Assembly (NCBI RefSeq): GCF_943734655.1
Contig: NC_071353.1
Coordinates: forward strand, 146,798,043-146,862,042
Reading direction: 5' to 3'
Length of the DNA: 64,000 bases
Source: Sabethes cyaneus
Taxonomy: Eukaryota; Arthropoda; Insecta; Diptera; Culicidae
This document shows positions 10,960 through 20,888 of the stretch, piece after piece. The position numbers and the translations under genes are program-made. The notes under the pieces were generated by a model. That model worked only from the letters and a program-made list of their open reading frames with translations. It was not told the origin of the DNA and did not search any database. The first letter of the stretch is position 1, and every line of letters begins with the position of its first letter.

Positions 10960-11290
10960 AAAAACCACAAGGTGTACAGCCCTAAGGATTGTACGAAAGG
11001 GTACGTAGGACTATATTAGTTCATTAGATCAAAAACTAATGTAAACTGCATTTCTGGCATATGTATGTTTATAAGAATCTGTGAGTGTCATTGTTTAAGT
11101 GAATGTTTGAAAGAAATATTCAGATTCAATTCTGCATTGAATGCAATGGTGGCTTTGAAAAGACGTGGATGAGGATTCATAAGTGCAATGCCTGCAACCA
11201 TTGAGACATAGAGGTTTCTTTTAAAAACAAAAGTATGAAAGTATGTGCCTAAGAGCACGAACGCTACGCTAACGTAGAAGCCATATTCAA
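10960..11290 (-). repeat. Right inverted arm of unit 2
   Basis: The core GGTGTACAGCCCTAAGGATT is the reverse complement of the left-arm core. The outer part includes a minus-strand frame ending in KATIAFNAELNLNISFKHSL whose C-terminus is also readable in the arms of units 3 and 5. It abuts a LINE remnant at about 11290. Confidence 0.65.
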
Positions 11291-11960
11291 TAAGACACTC
11301 CAGTCGGATGAATTTAATTAAATAACAAATATCGAAACCACGTTTCGTCATAGCTCATAGCCATAATCATTGAAGCGTGAGATGAATTATCAAATGCGCC
11401 TTCTACGTCGAGGAAAGCAGCTGGAATGTGTCCTAGTATCAGACTAGATTGAAAAAGATTTGCTAGAATAGGTGTTAATATCGCCTTGCCCTTCTATGGC
11501 TAGTACTGGTGATTTGAAGAAGGGTTTAAAAGGTGACAATCGACCATTCAACCTTGCTTTTAGTGAAATTTTTTTGACTAAAGTACAAGTATCATCCCTA
11601 TTTCTATCCATCCCAATCATTTCATTCACTATTTCCGGAATATCTGTCCTGGTTTCGAGATCTACAGTTCTAGACGCTGGTGTACCTTGGTCTTCACAAG
11701 AGGTAATGATAGAACTAGGAAACTGGGTGGTCATCATTAGCTCTAACGTTTTTTTGTACCCATTTCAAGCAAGGTACCTTGCTCATTTGAGTGATCTTTA
11801 GCAAGAATTTTCTACAATCTGGCAGTCGGTGGAGGATTTTTGAATAATTTCCGGGTTTTTTTTCGAGATTCCTCCAAAGTTTTGTTCCACCAAAGCACCT
11901 CTGTTCGTAGAGCGTTCCTTTGCAGATCTCCGGCCGTGATTTTTGGCACACTTATACTAT
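11290..11960 (-). pseudogene. LOA/I-type LINE remnant
   Basis: Reading the minus strand, a decayed frame gives WWNKTLEESRKK, ARL then KILAKDHSNEQGTLLEMG, MMTTQFPSSIITSCEDQG and finally FLDVEGAFDNSSHAS. This is the order expected from the pre-RT region into the first RT block of LOA/I-group LINEs. Frames change at least twice. The plus-strand frame at 11472-11801 is its antisense shadow. The RT active site and RNase H are not present. Confidence 0.55.
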
Positions 11961-12190
11961 ACTCTACGGCGGTTCAAGCGATGCTAACTTTAGCTGCCAG
12001 TAGGTGCCTATTTACGGAAAAAATACTTGGAAAAATGGTAAAATGTATGCTTCAAACCAATTTTTAAGGAAAATAAAGCAACATACGATGTTTACACCTT
12101 CTAGAAAGTTACGTATTTTGATAGTATTTAAAAGTTTGTAGAACATATCAAACCTGTCAGATGATGTTTTGTGTACAAAAAGTTTAATAA
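11961..12190. other. Unassigned
   Basis: AT-rich sequence without a gene or clear repeat. Confidence 0.3.
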
Positions 12191-12445
12191 ACTGATTTTA
12201 AGGGGGTCACGACAGAAAGCCAATTATATCTCGCAAACCATATGATGCAGATACTTAGTATCCTCGGCAAAGTTTAACGAAATTCAAAGTTCTACAACTT
12301 TGCCGAACACATGAACATGCTATCTAGTTTCAATAAAAAGTTATTTTTTTCAAGGTTCAGTATCCGAGTCTATAAGAAACATACAGGCAGACAGATTGAC
12401 AGACAGACAGACAGAAATTCATTTTATTAGATATAGATACCATAA
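12191..12445 (+). repeat. Dispersed repeat end with GACA run
   Basis: The segment runs into CAGACAGACAGACAGAAATT and TTTATTAGATATAGATACC, similar in style to the ends at 7185-7213 and 51745-51787. Probably a related but diverged repeat family. Confidence 0.4.
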
Positions 12446-12489
12446 AATTGTTGGCCATTTTATACATCCAACAACGTATAAATGGTTCA

Positions 12490-12612
12490 GTTTCATTCCG
12501 TAGTTTAGTAGCTATTACCATTTGAAATCTTTCATTCAAACGTTACACTTGCATTTTCGTTTTCACAAATTGCTACCCAGTATAGTAAACAAAGACGAAG
12601 TCTTACGTCAAA
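12490..12612 (+). repeat. Copy A of a 130-bp direct repeat
   Basis: TTTGAAATCTTTCATTCAAA, then CAGTATAGTAAACAAAGACG and CTTACGTCAAAA, recur at about 26515-26650. The unit is unclassified. Confidence 0.55.
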
Positions 12613-12891
12613 ACCTACACCAGAATTCGAGAGAATAGATGGGTTAGATATTATGCTGAACGAATGAGCCGACAGAAGGCAAAGGTAGCTCTTAACATGG
12701 ACGACGTTACCGACATGGAAATTTTGTTACTTGATATGATTGGTGATATTGTGTATCAACATGGCATAATAGATCACGCAGGGAAACTCTCTCCGGAATC
12801 TGTAGGAGGAACGGTATTGCCGTCGACTGGGGGAGTGATATCCCGCCACGTCTGGCGTTTATGTCTAGGATGGAGGGGTGACTCTCGTGGG

Positions 12892-13738
12892 GGGTATGAA
12901 ATGGGGAAGGCAAATGAGCGTCCAATATAGCTCTAGCCATCCCAAGCCCCTACCTAGCGCCTCCACGTGGCCATACCTGGTAATGCTCTATTGAGTAGCC
13001 AAGCTAGGAGGTGCGTTGCTGGGTGGTTCCCGGCTGCCTGGTCTCAAAACCGCGGTTTTGGGCTGACGGCGGAGCCACACGGCCTAGCTAATAGGTAAGC
13101 CTAATAAGTTATTTTAATTATTTTTTTTCGTTTTAGCTTATGAAGCATCTCCTGCTATATAGTAAAAACTGGCCAAAACGAGTTTTAATACTGCACATGG
13201 ATACCAGAATGAAAAATTAAACTGACTTTTAAAAATTAAAATTAAATAAGAAGCATTTATGGAACCCAAAGGACGCTACTCTATTCCATACGAAGGACTG
13301 CTGGTGAGATTGTTCTATTTTTATCATTTATACCACATTTCATCTTAATATCATATCATATATTAACAGTATTATTATTGATATCATAAATGTGGAAGGC
13401 TGGATGACGGAGTGGATTGCCAACCTGAATCCTTAAGGTCTGAAGCAAATATGGCACTTCTCAATTCAAAACAAACAAATCATCACGTGGGTTAAAGTTG
13501 GTATAGCGAAATTGATTATTACATGGAAGGATCCTAATGCTGGAAGGCGACTCTTATAACCCCGGAATGCGCACAAGTGCCTCTGCTTGTGGGTCCGCCC
13601 AATCCCTTTTGGCCCTTCTGTAACAGCATTAGTGTGAAATTCATTTGATAATTAAATTTGGATCTACTGTAATTCTACCCACATACATTGGCAAGTCCTT
13701 GAAATGATGGTGGCTTTCCCCTACTACTACTACTACTA
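12892..13738 (+). mobile_element. Retroposed LINE 3' end with long target duplication
   Basis: About 847 bp are flanked by a perfect direct repeat beginning CTAGGATGGAGGGGTGACTC, at 12865-12891 and 13739-13765 (24-27 bp, since CTA may belong to the tail). The insert ends in a CTA trinucleotide run just before the right copy, as expected for a 5'-truncated LINE with a simple-repeat tail. No RT motif is readable, so it is probably 3' UTR. A plus-strand frame at 12664-12930 crosses the left boundary and is not taken as a gene. Confidence 0.65.
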
Positions 13739-13765
13739 CTAGGATGGAGGGGTGACTCTCGTGGG

Positions 13766-14050
13766 AACTCGTGGTGACTCTCGCTTTCTCTAATACAAAC
13801 ACGAAGACTCAGTTACATGCGTGATAACACTCCAAGTCAGTCACTATGCATCTGGGATGGACCCGAGAAAAAAAACAGTGCGTCTACAATAGTCCCGCCA
13901 GCCCAAACAACCATAAAAGGGGAAACAACGGGATTCGTTCGTTTACCTACAATAGGTAAAGAATCTCACACCAACCAGGTAGATAAGAGTGTTAACTATT
14001 GACGAATTCCGAAACAGTTTTTATGCTTGCATTTGGTTTTATTTAACGGA
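13766..14050. other. Unassigned
   Basis: Continuation of the host sequence after the LINE insert. A 61-codon plus frame has no recognisable domain. Confidence 0.3.
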
Positions 14051-14129
14051 ATAAAAACATCTCCTGAGTGGCTCTGAACCGTCGATTTTCTGCCGCGAAC
14101 CGTTTCAAACCAAGATATCGCGACGACCA

Positions 14130-14665
14130 ATCGTGTCAAGCAAGCGAGTCGAGCATTCAAATCAAGTAGCAGTTCGAACAGTCGAGTCGAGCAGTCAAAA
14201 TCAAGCAATCTAGTCAAGCAGTTGAATCAAGCTGTTAAATCGAACAGCCCAGTCGAGCTGCCCCTCCGAGCAGTTGAGTCGAGTTGTCAAATCGAGCATT
14301 TGAATCGAGTAATCTAGTCGAGCAACCGTTTCGACTAGTCGAGTCGAGCGGTTGAATCGAGCAATCGAATCGAACAGTTTAGTCGAGCAGTTCGCTCAAA
14401 TGGTGAAATCGAGCAGTCGAATCTAGCTGTTCAGTTAAGCAGTTCAGTCGCACTGTTCGGTCGAGATGTTGAGTCGAGCAACTGATTCGAATAGGTGAAT
14501 CGAGTAGCCTAGTCGAGCAGTGGAATCAAACAGTTGAATCGAGAAGTTGAGTCGAGCAGATAAATCATGCTGTCCAGTCAAGCAGTCCAGTCAGGCAGTC
14601 GAATCGAACAGTCCAGTCGAGCAGTTCAATCGTGCAGTTAAGTAGAGCAGTCAAGTCGAGTAGTA
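14130..14665 (+). repeat. 13-bp minisatellite array (TCGAGCAGTYGAR type)
   Basis: About 41 degenerate copies of a 13-bp word such as TCGAGCAGTTGAA. The same word in reverse complement forms the array at 39920-41110. The left flank 14062-14130 (GCTCTGAACCGTCGATTTTC, TTTCAAACCAAGATATCGCG) also recurs beside that array, so the minisatellite is part of a larger dispersed unit. Confidence 0.8.
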
Positions 14666-14689
14666 AGTCCAAAGGGGTTTCCACCAGCA

Positions 14690-14895
14690 ATGATTACTAC
14701 GGACCTTTGAAAAAAACTACTTTTGATAACTTTACTGATTACCTCTGATTACCAGTAATCTATCTCTTGTGATTACTATAAATTAATCATGATTACCAAT
14801 GATTACTTAAGATTATTATTGATTACTCTACTGATTACCATTGATTACCTAATTAATTTGCAAATGATTACAAAAGTAATCTTCGATTACTACGC
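14690..14895 (+). repeat. Degenerate TGATTAC repeat
   Basis: Many copies of TGATTACYA/TGATTACT with variable spacing follow the minisatellite. The plus open frame through it is low-complexity. Confidence 0.65.
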
Positions 14896-15240
14896 ACTTA
14901 TACGCCTTACTGCAAACCCGTTGAGTAAGTCAAACATGTGTGTCGACGTTCGTCGAGAGTGTTTGACAGAACATGTCTATGCTGGAGCCATCTGATTTTT
15001 AGCTTTTTCAATTCTGCATTTTGAAATACGGATCCAATGAGAAAATACGACAGATAAAACTTTTTGCTGTTTTCAAAGGATTTTGAAGACTAGACAATAA
15101 TTAATCCAAGCACAAAAGAAAACTTCCTTTCAGCTATTTTCTATTTTTTCTACGAGTTACGATGTTTACACAAGAGATTGGTGCCATATATGTAAAAGTA
15201 CGACGTTTAGGGAGGAAAGGAGAAAAATTTAAAAGTCTGA

Positions 15241-15296
15241 AATTGGTCATGAAAACCGCCATAAAACTACAATAAAACTGACATTGTTGCTTGGGT
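15241..15296 (-). mobile_element. Half copy of a palindromic MITE
   Basis: In reverse complement it reads ACCCAAGCAACAATGTCAGT then TTTTATTGTAGTTTTATGGC, matching the left half of the complete element at 26348-26455. Confidence 0.5.
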
Positions 15297-16560
15297 AATA
15301 TATAGGTGGCTGTTGGACAAGAGGGATAGCTGACATGCGGGAGAGGTGCGTCTAAATGAGGAAAAAAATTTGTTCCTGCCATTATGACAATTTCCGAAAC
15401 ATAAGGTTGGAACGAAGCGAAACAAAAACATAAGGACACCCAAATAAAAAAGGGTTGTGTTTATCTTGCATTATATGAATTTCAAGACCGGGCCTGAAAA
15501 CGGGGTTTTCTATAGAGAAAAAGGGTTTTGTTTCTTGCATTATGGGACATAAAGAAGCCCCAAGTAAGATTGGGCAATCAGCTAGTTTATTATACGCCCC
15601 TCACGAAGCCCCGTTAAAAGCCGGGCCAAAACAAACTGTAAAGCTAGCTCCCTATAGCGAAGCCTAGTTTTAGACAGTCTCCGATCGTCGTTAGAAAAAT
15701 ATTTCGTCTAATTTGGTGCGGAATTGAAATGAGATGATTGTCGGTCAAAAAGATTGCTTGCTGTTATGACGTCCGTCCGACATTTTCTAACTAGCAATTA
15801 GAATGCGATTGCTCTCCCTGCAAATTGATTCGCAGAATTTTCGAAGGTTTAGTACAAAAGTTATGAATGATAATCAGTCAAGAAATGAAAAAGTTTTCAG
15901 CGTTCAAAACCTATTAGATTGGTTAGATTTTTTGGATGGACATCGTACCTTAGATGTATGTGTAAGATGTAGTATTACGACAAACAGTAAATTGTGTGCC
16001 TCAAAAATCCACAATTGTGACAATGAAATAAGGAAGGTAATTTCCTTCTAGGCATTTCCAAAGGTAAAAACTACAAAAAGACGACTAGTAACTTCTATAG
16101 ACAAACAAAAGGAGCACATATGGGAGAACCCATCTGTGCCTTTTCTATGTGAGCTTTTCGTGATAAAATCAAATTAAGTTTGCAACTAACTGTAATCGCA
16201 AATATCCCTTTAGGGGACTCAAACTCAAACAAGTGGGCCAAGGAGAACCAACTTCTAATTCTACTACAAGTAAACGTGTTTTGCTAATCTACTTGCAGAT
16301 ACATGCTTCTCGATTACTGCTTCCAATCGATTACCATTTGCTTACGTGCATCGTGATTCCAATTAAGTTCCCGTTGCAATTTCACCCTGAACGAGGATTT
16401 GCTCTCAATAGGTCAGCTGGAGCTGATGGATGTTACGAAAGCTTGGTGTCCTACATTTTTTCCAGCGTTTGGCGGACACAGCATTGTAAGCAAATTTATA
16501 CAAAGTAAATTGGTTCTTCGCAGCTCTGTTGCTCCGTTGAAAATTTTAGTTTAAAGTTTT
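15297..16560. other. Unassigned; short repeat ends
   Basis: About 15300-15420 resembles 59940-60040 (GGTGGCTGTTGGACAAGAGG). GATTGGGCAATCAGCTAG near 15575 resembles AAATCGGGCACTCAGCTAAG near 60092. A plus frame at 15803-16051 has no recognisable domain. No gene is supported. Confidence 0.35.
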
Positions 16561-17075
16561 TATTTTCGGGGTTCGGTCCGCAATTACAGGAAACAATTCC
16601 ATAAAAACTTTTCCGAACAAAATAGATACCCTAACTAAGCAAGTTCAACCCCCGCCCGTAAAAACAAACGAACAAAACAAACAATCGTCAAAGATAATAG
16701 AACAACTTTTATTCAACTTTCAATCAGCAGGTACGTGCCGCCGTCGCCGCCGCTCGCTCTCTTCGTCCTAGCCGTCCTCTCCAGCCATAACGCACAATTT
16801 AGCACATTTTCTCGAACTCAATCAATTATTCTGACTCATTAGGCAGTGGCAGCGGTGTGGTGGTGAGGTAGGCACTACCGAACGAAAGCACATAACCCCA
16901 TCGCACCGCAGTCCGATCGTTCGCTCACAGCTCACAGACCAAAGATTTTCCGTTTTCTTTCCCTCTGTGGTGCAGTGGAACTCGGCTTCATTCTGCAGTT
17001 AGCCTATGAGGTGCAACTACATTACTTTTGCTCGTCTTGAATGTAATCTGGTATGATTGGTTTGAGTCTTTGCTT
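16561..17075. other. GC-richer unassigned stretch
   Basis: It contains a GCCGCCGTCGCCGCCGCTCG cluster near 16739 in otherwise AT-rich DNA. It could be a 5' untranslated exon or promoter region of a host gene, but no adjacent coding exon is visible. Confidence 0.25.
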
Positions 17076-17089
17076 AATCTGGGCGATTA

Positions 17090-18672
17090 CTTACTTTACT
17101 TTACTTTAGTGGCAACGGTCCGTTACCGATCCTGCGCCGAACGAATTATAGTCCTCCAGTACCGTCGGTCCTGGGCTGCCGTTCTCCAATTCCCACGAAC
17201 ACCAGCTGAACGTGCATCGTCTTCGACAGCACACACCCACCGGGTGCGGGGTCTGCCTCGGAGTCTGCGGCCTCTTCCTGGTTCTCTGCTGAATATAGTT
17301 TTGGCTACTCTTTCATCGGGCATTCTGGCCACGTGTCCAGCCCACCGCAGCCTGCCACATTGCACTACCGTCACTATATCAGCATATTTGTATACTTGGT
17401 ACAGCTCGTGATTCATGCGTCTGCGCCACACTCCATTTTCCATTTTGCCACCAAGTATAGATCGCAGAATTTTACGCTCAAAAACCCCAAGCACTCGCCG
17501 ATCAGCTTCCTTTAGCGTCCATGATTCGTGTCCGTAAAGGGCCACCGGGAGGATTAGTGTTCTGTAGAGCGCCAGTTTTGTGCGAATTTGCAAGCTACGG
17601 GACTTCAGCTGGCTACGTAATCCGTAGAAAGCCCGATTCGCGGCTGCAACTCGTCGTTTCACTTCGCGGCTTACATCGTTGTCACATGTCACGAGTGTAC
17701 CAAGGTATATAAATTCCTCCACTACTTCATATCGTTCCCCATCTAACTCCACCTCGGCACCAACACCACTTGAGCTCCCACGTTCCCTACCAGCAACCAT
17801 GTACTTCGTTTTGGCGGTATTAATGGTAAGTCCCAATCTCGCAGCTTCCCTTTTAAAGGGCCTAAAGGCCTCTTCTACTGCTCTACTGTTGATTCCGATG
17901 ATATCGACGTCATCCGCAAAACCAAGAAGCATGTGAGATTTCGTGATGATAGTTCCATTCCTTTCCACGTTTGCTCTTCGTAATGCACCTTCCAAGGCAA
18001 TGTTGAATAGCAGGTTAGAGAGTGCGTCCCCTTGCTTCAGTCCATCCAACGTCACGAAAGCAGCTGAGGTCTCACCCGCTATTCTAACGCATGATTTAGA
18101 TCCATCCAGCGTCGCACGAATCAGCGTAACTAGTTTCGTCGGAAAACCATGTTCTAGCATTATCTGCCACAGCTCATTTCGTTTAACTGAATCGTACGCC
18201 GCTTTAAAGTCCACAAACAGATGGTGTGTCTGCAAGTTGTACTCCCGGAACTTGTCTAGCAACCGGCGCAGGGTAAACATCTGATCCGTCGTGGAGCGAC
18301 CCTCACGAAAACCAGCTTGGTACTCGCCGACGAAGGACTCCGCTAACGGTCTCAGTCTGCAGAACAGGATATGGGAAAGCACCTTGTAGGCAGAATTGAG
18401 CAATGTAATTCCTCGATAGTTTTTACACTCCATTCGATGTCCCTTTTTGAAAATTGGGCAAATGAGGCCATCCAACCACTCCTCCGGCATTTGTTTTTCC
18501 TCCCAGATCCTGACAATGATCCGGTGGATTGCTTCGTACAGCCGCTCGCTCCCCGCTTTTAGAAGTTCAGCCGGGATACCGTCCTTCCCAGCAGCCTTAC
18601 CGTTTTTCAGCTCACTGATTGCCTTCTTAACCTCCTCCTGTGTTTAAAAGTCAATCAGGCAATCAGTGAGGC
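17090..18672 (-). mobile_element. 5'-truncated RTE-type LINE
   Basis: The element is bounded by a 14-bp direct repeat AATCTGGGCGATTA at 17076-17089 and 18673-18686. Its 3' end, at the left, is a TAAAGTAAAGTAAAG tail, typical of RTE elements. Only RT and C-terminal sequence remain; the endonuclease half is missing. About 30 bp next to the right duplication (18643-18672) are not in frame and may be filler added at truncation. Confidence 0.85.
17123..18640 (-). CDS. RTE-type reverse transcriptase, uninterrupted
   Basis: The frame starts at the truncation (TQEEVKKAISELKNGKAAGK near 18640) and runs to a stop at 17123, over 500 codons without a break; the first ATG is at 18490. RT blocks are in order: CPIFKKGHRMECKNYRGITL, GFREGRSTTDQMFTLRRLL, FVDFKAAYDSVKR, GLKQGDALSNLLFNIALE, catalytic GFADDVDIIG, then FIYLGTLVT and the C-terminal LRWAGHVARMPDERVAK. 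The catalytic aspartates are intact. It copies element RNA at nicked chromosomal DNA in active relatives, but without its endonuclease and 5' end this copy is not autonomous. Intact coding suggests a recent insertion. A degraded relative lies at 61020-61505. Confidence 0.85.
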   Translation of the reverse strand, partial: QEEVKKAISELKNGKAAGKDGIPAELLKAGSERLYEAIHRIIVRIWEEKQMPEEWLDGLICPIFKKGHRMECKNYRGITLLNSAYKVLSHILFCRLRPLAESFVGEYQAGFREGRSTTDQMFTLRRLLDKFREYNLQTHHLFVDFKAAYDSVKRNELWQIMLEHGFPTKLVTLIRATLDGSKSCVRIAGETSAAFVTLDGLKQGDALSNLLFNIALEGALRRANVERNGTIITKSHMLLGFADDVDIIGINSRAVEEAFRPFKREAARLGLTINTAKTKYMVAGRERGSSSGVGAEVELDGERYEVVEEFIYLGTLVTCDNDVSREVKRRVAAANRAFYGLRSQLKSRSLQIRTKLALYRTLILPVALYGHESWTLKEADRRVLGVFERKILRSILGGKMENGVWRRRMNHELYQVYKYADIVTVVQCGRLRWAGHVARMPDERVAKTIFSREPGRGRRLRGRPRTRWVCAVEDDARSAGVRGNWRTAAQDRRYWRTIIRSAQDR

Positions 18673-18686
18673 AATCTGGGCGATTA

Positions 18687-19126
18687 TTACCACGAAAATA
18701 CATATCGCGCCCCTCGTTTTGGCGACAGACATAAGCCTCTTATATAAATAGATATTTATTTATACACATTTAGATAAAACCCGTCAGCAAAGCATGGAAG
18801 TGTTAACTTTCTGCGTATGTTTTAATAGCATTTTCTAAACAAAAAAGCATTTCTGTGTATGTTCTAAGCCTCTCTAAGCAAAATAGTCACCACCATTAGA
18901 AAGCTCTGGAGTTTCAGTATAATAATCTGAAAGAAATTCTAACGCATTCAATTTATTTTAGAATTTGAAGTTGCGGCGATTTTTTAGCGCGTTATTCCGC
19001 TTTATCTAAGAATTGTATCTGCCATGCATTGGTCAAACATTTTCGACGTATTTTTTCATATTCTGAAAGAACTTCCTGGAAATTCTCAAGAAAGCACCTA
19101 TTTCAGTTGATACAGTAATGTTTTGA
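18687..19126. other. Unassigned
   Basis: AT-rich sequence between two LINEs; no gene or clear repeat seen. Confidence 0.3.
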
Positions 19127-19568
19127 TTGTTAAATCTACAATACGCTTCTGTTTATGGGAAGGATTTCAACACGGACATGCTTCGTCAAAGTAACAAGCG
19201 TGCACAGTTCGAATCCATGCTGCGGAATTTTTCGCTGACGTTTGTTGGCGAAGAACCTACATTTTTCCCCGATGGAGGATGTTCACAACTAGATATCCTT
19301 GTTACTAACAGGCACGAAAAAGTGTTGCGTTTTGGTCAAGTTAGTTTTCCGGGATTATCACAGCACGATCTCATTTTCGCATCAGCCGACTTTGATGTTC
19401 AGCGCTCTACGGAAGTAAATACATACCGCGACTACGTGAATTTCGATCTGCAAACCTTACAAAATGAAATACTCTCTATTCCATGGCAATATTTTTACGA
19501 AATTGATAATCCAAATGAATCGATTGAGTTCTTTAATGGTCATATTAGGGCAGTCCACGATCTGTGTA

Positions 19569-19972
19569 CCGTGGACCCCCGTTCGTTTGACCGTTTTTAA
19601 TCTGAACACTTTTTAATTTGAACCCCGTTGGTTTGCACGACGTGCAAATTAAAAATGGTTCAAACGTCATACTCAATATGACATCATTTGCTTATGCAGA
19701 CAATGCACATAAGCACGATTTATTTGTGCTGATCTAGCGTGTTTAATCTGTTTCAAATTGCGTTTTCCCAACGATTATGGTAGAAATCTGATCGGAGAAT
19801 GAATATTCGCTGCTTGCAGCTGCCAACTGAATCAAATCACCAAAACAATAACAAAGAGCAGGGCAGCCAGTTCACACAAGTTCCAGCATATTTAGGGTAG
19901 CCAGTTGTTCAAATTAAAAACTAACCCCGTTAGTTTGCATGAGGAATCGTTCAAACGAACGGGGGTCCACTG
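19569..19972. mobile_element. 404-bp MITE with TA target duplication
   Basis: The left end CCGTGGACCCCCGTTCGTTT and the right end, in reverse complement CAGTGGACCCCCGTTCGTTT, match over 21 of 22 bases. TA flanks both sides (19567-19568, 19973-19974). Subterminal AATTTGAACCCCGTT words are also inverted. It has no coding capacity. The CAGTGGAC terminus and TA duplication fit the Tc1/mariner/pogo superfamily. Confidence 0.85.
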
Positions 19973-20079
19973 TATACCTCTCCGTGCCAGCACTAATCGT
20001 CGAAAATCCAACGAATGGTTTACCGATAGTGTCCGACGGTCTTCACTTGAACGTGACTTAGCGTATAAAGACTGGTTAA

Positions 20080-20888
20080 GGTGAAGGTCGTCAGAGGCCA
20101 GCTGCTTTTTTACTGATTTCAGTACTTGTTTCCACTATCGTTTTGTTTATGCTGAGTTGCTAGTAGTAGGTAATAATCTGTTATGAACAATTATGAAACG
20201 TAGAATCGCGTATGCATTTTTGCTGTTGAACTAGATCCGACAGTAATTCTATCACATAAAATGTTGTTTACGGTGAATTTTATTATCAGAGAATTTTATA
20301 AGAATATTTTCGACACTTTACGACCGTTAATTTAATAACGAAAATTATTGGTCAATTTCATGCTCAACGTAAATATGGCATCACTCCCGTTTCCTTGGTA
20401 ACGTATCAACAACGACGGTCGCGGATTCGGAATTGCAATCGAAACGAAGTAAAGTTTTTCATATCAATTCAAGTGAACAGTTTGGGCAAAATCGTTATAA
20501 TATCTTACCAGATAACTGTTCGGGTGGTAAATTAAAGTTTTCTGTGTCTCAAGTTAAGTTTCGCGAGTGATTTGACGACTGGAACGGCCGAAAAAAATTA
20601 ATGAAAAATCGACGGCGAAAAAGTGAAAACATGGTGATGAATTTTAATTGGGCAGAAATCTCAGTATTTAGTGTAAGTTATGCCCCAAAAAGTAATAGAA
20701 CCTATAGAATGCAATGTTTAGTGCTTTGAGTTGCAAGATCTTATTACGGCTAGCAGGTTAGTTGAACTAATTTTTTTGGGATGGTTTCCCGAGTCTATGG
20801 GAGCATGTTGATACACTGAAGAAGGGAAGGGAAGAGTGATATTCGGTGCCATACTGACTGCCATAAATGGACTATGACGACCTTGTCC
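20080..20888. mobile_element. 809-bp TTAA-flanked non-coding element
   Basis: Flanked by TTAA at 20076-20079 and 20889-20892. The left end GGTGAAGGTCGTCAGAGGCC and the right end, in reverse complement, GGACAAGGTCGTCATAGTCC, match at 16 of 20 positions. TTAA targets are used by piggyBac-like and some other families, but the termini lack the usual CCC start, so family is open. No coding frame. Confidence 0.75.

Larger units (their letters stand above)
9147..11290 (-). repeat. Zinc-finger unit 2 with right inverted arm
   Basis: The left flank from CTCTTCCGTGGACAAGC matches unit 1 with a 12-bp deletion. The unit then has AATAAA (minus strand, 9434-9439), a nine-finger exon, splice acceptor, purine-rich tract and the right arm beginning near 10960 (ACCACAAGGTGTACAGCC), extending to about 11290. 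No left arm is present. Confidence 0.75.

Noticed and set aside
11472..11801. 109-codon plus-strand frame as a membrane protein
   Set aside because: Antisense of a LOA/I-type LINE remnant whose minus-strand motifs are recognisable.
12664..12930. 88-codon plus frame as a small host gene
   Set aside because: Its 3' part crosses the boundary of a retroposed insert and no domain is seen.
14130..14665. Possible CRISPR-like array
   Set aside because: Contiguous degenerate 13-bp tandem copies without spacers, in a eukaryotic context.
16561..17075. Promoter or 5' exon of a host gene
   Set aside because: Only GC enrichment supports it; no adjacent coding exon or splice donor could be identified.
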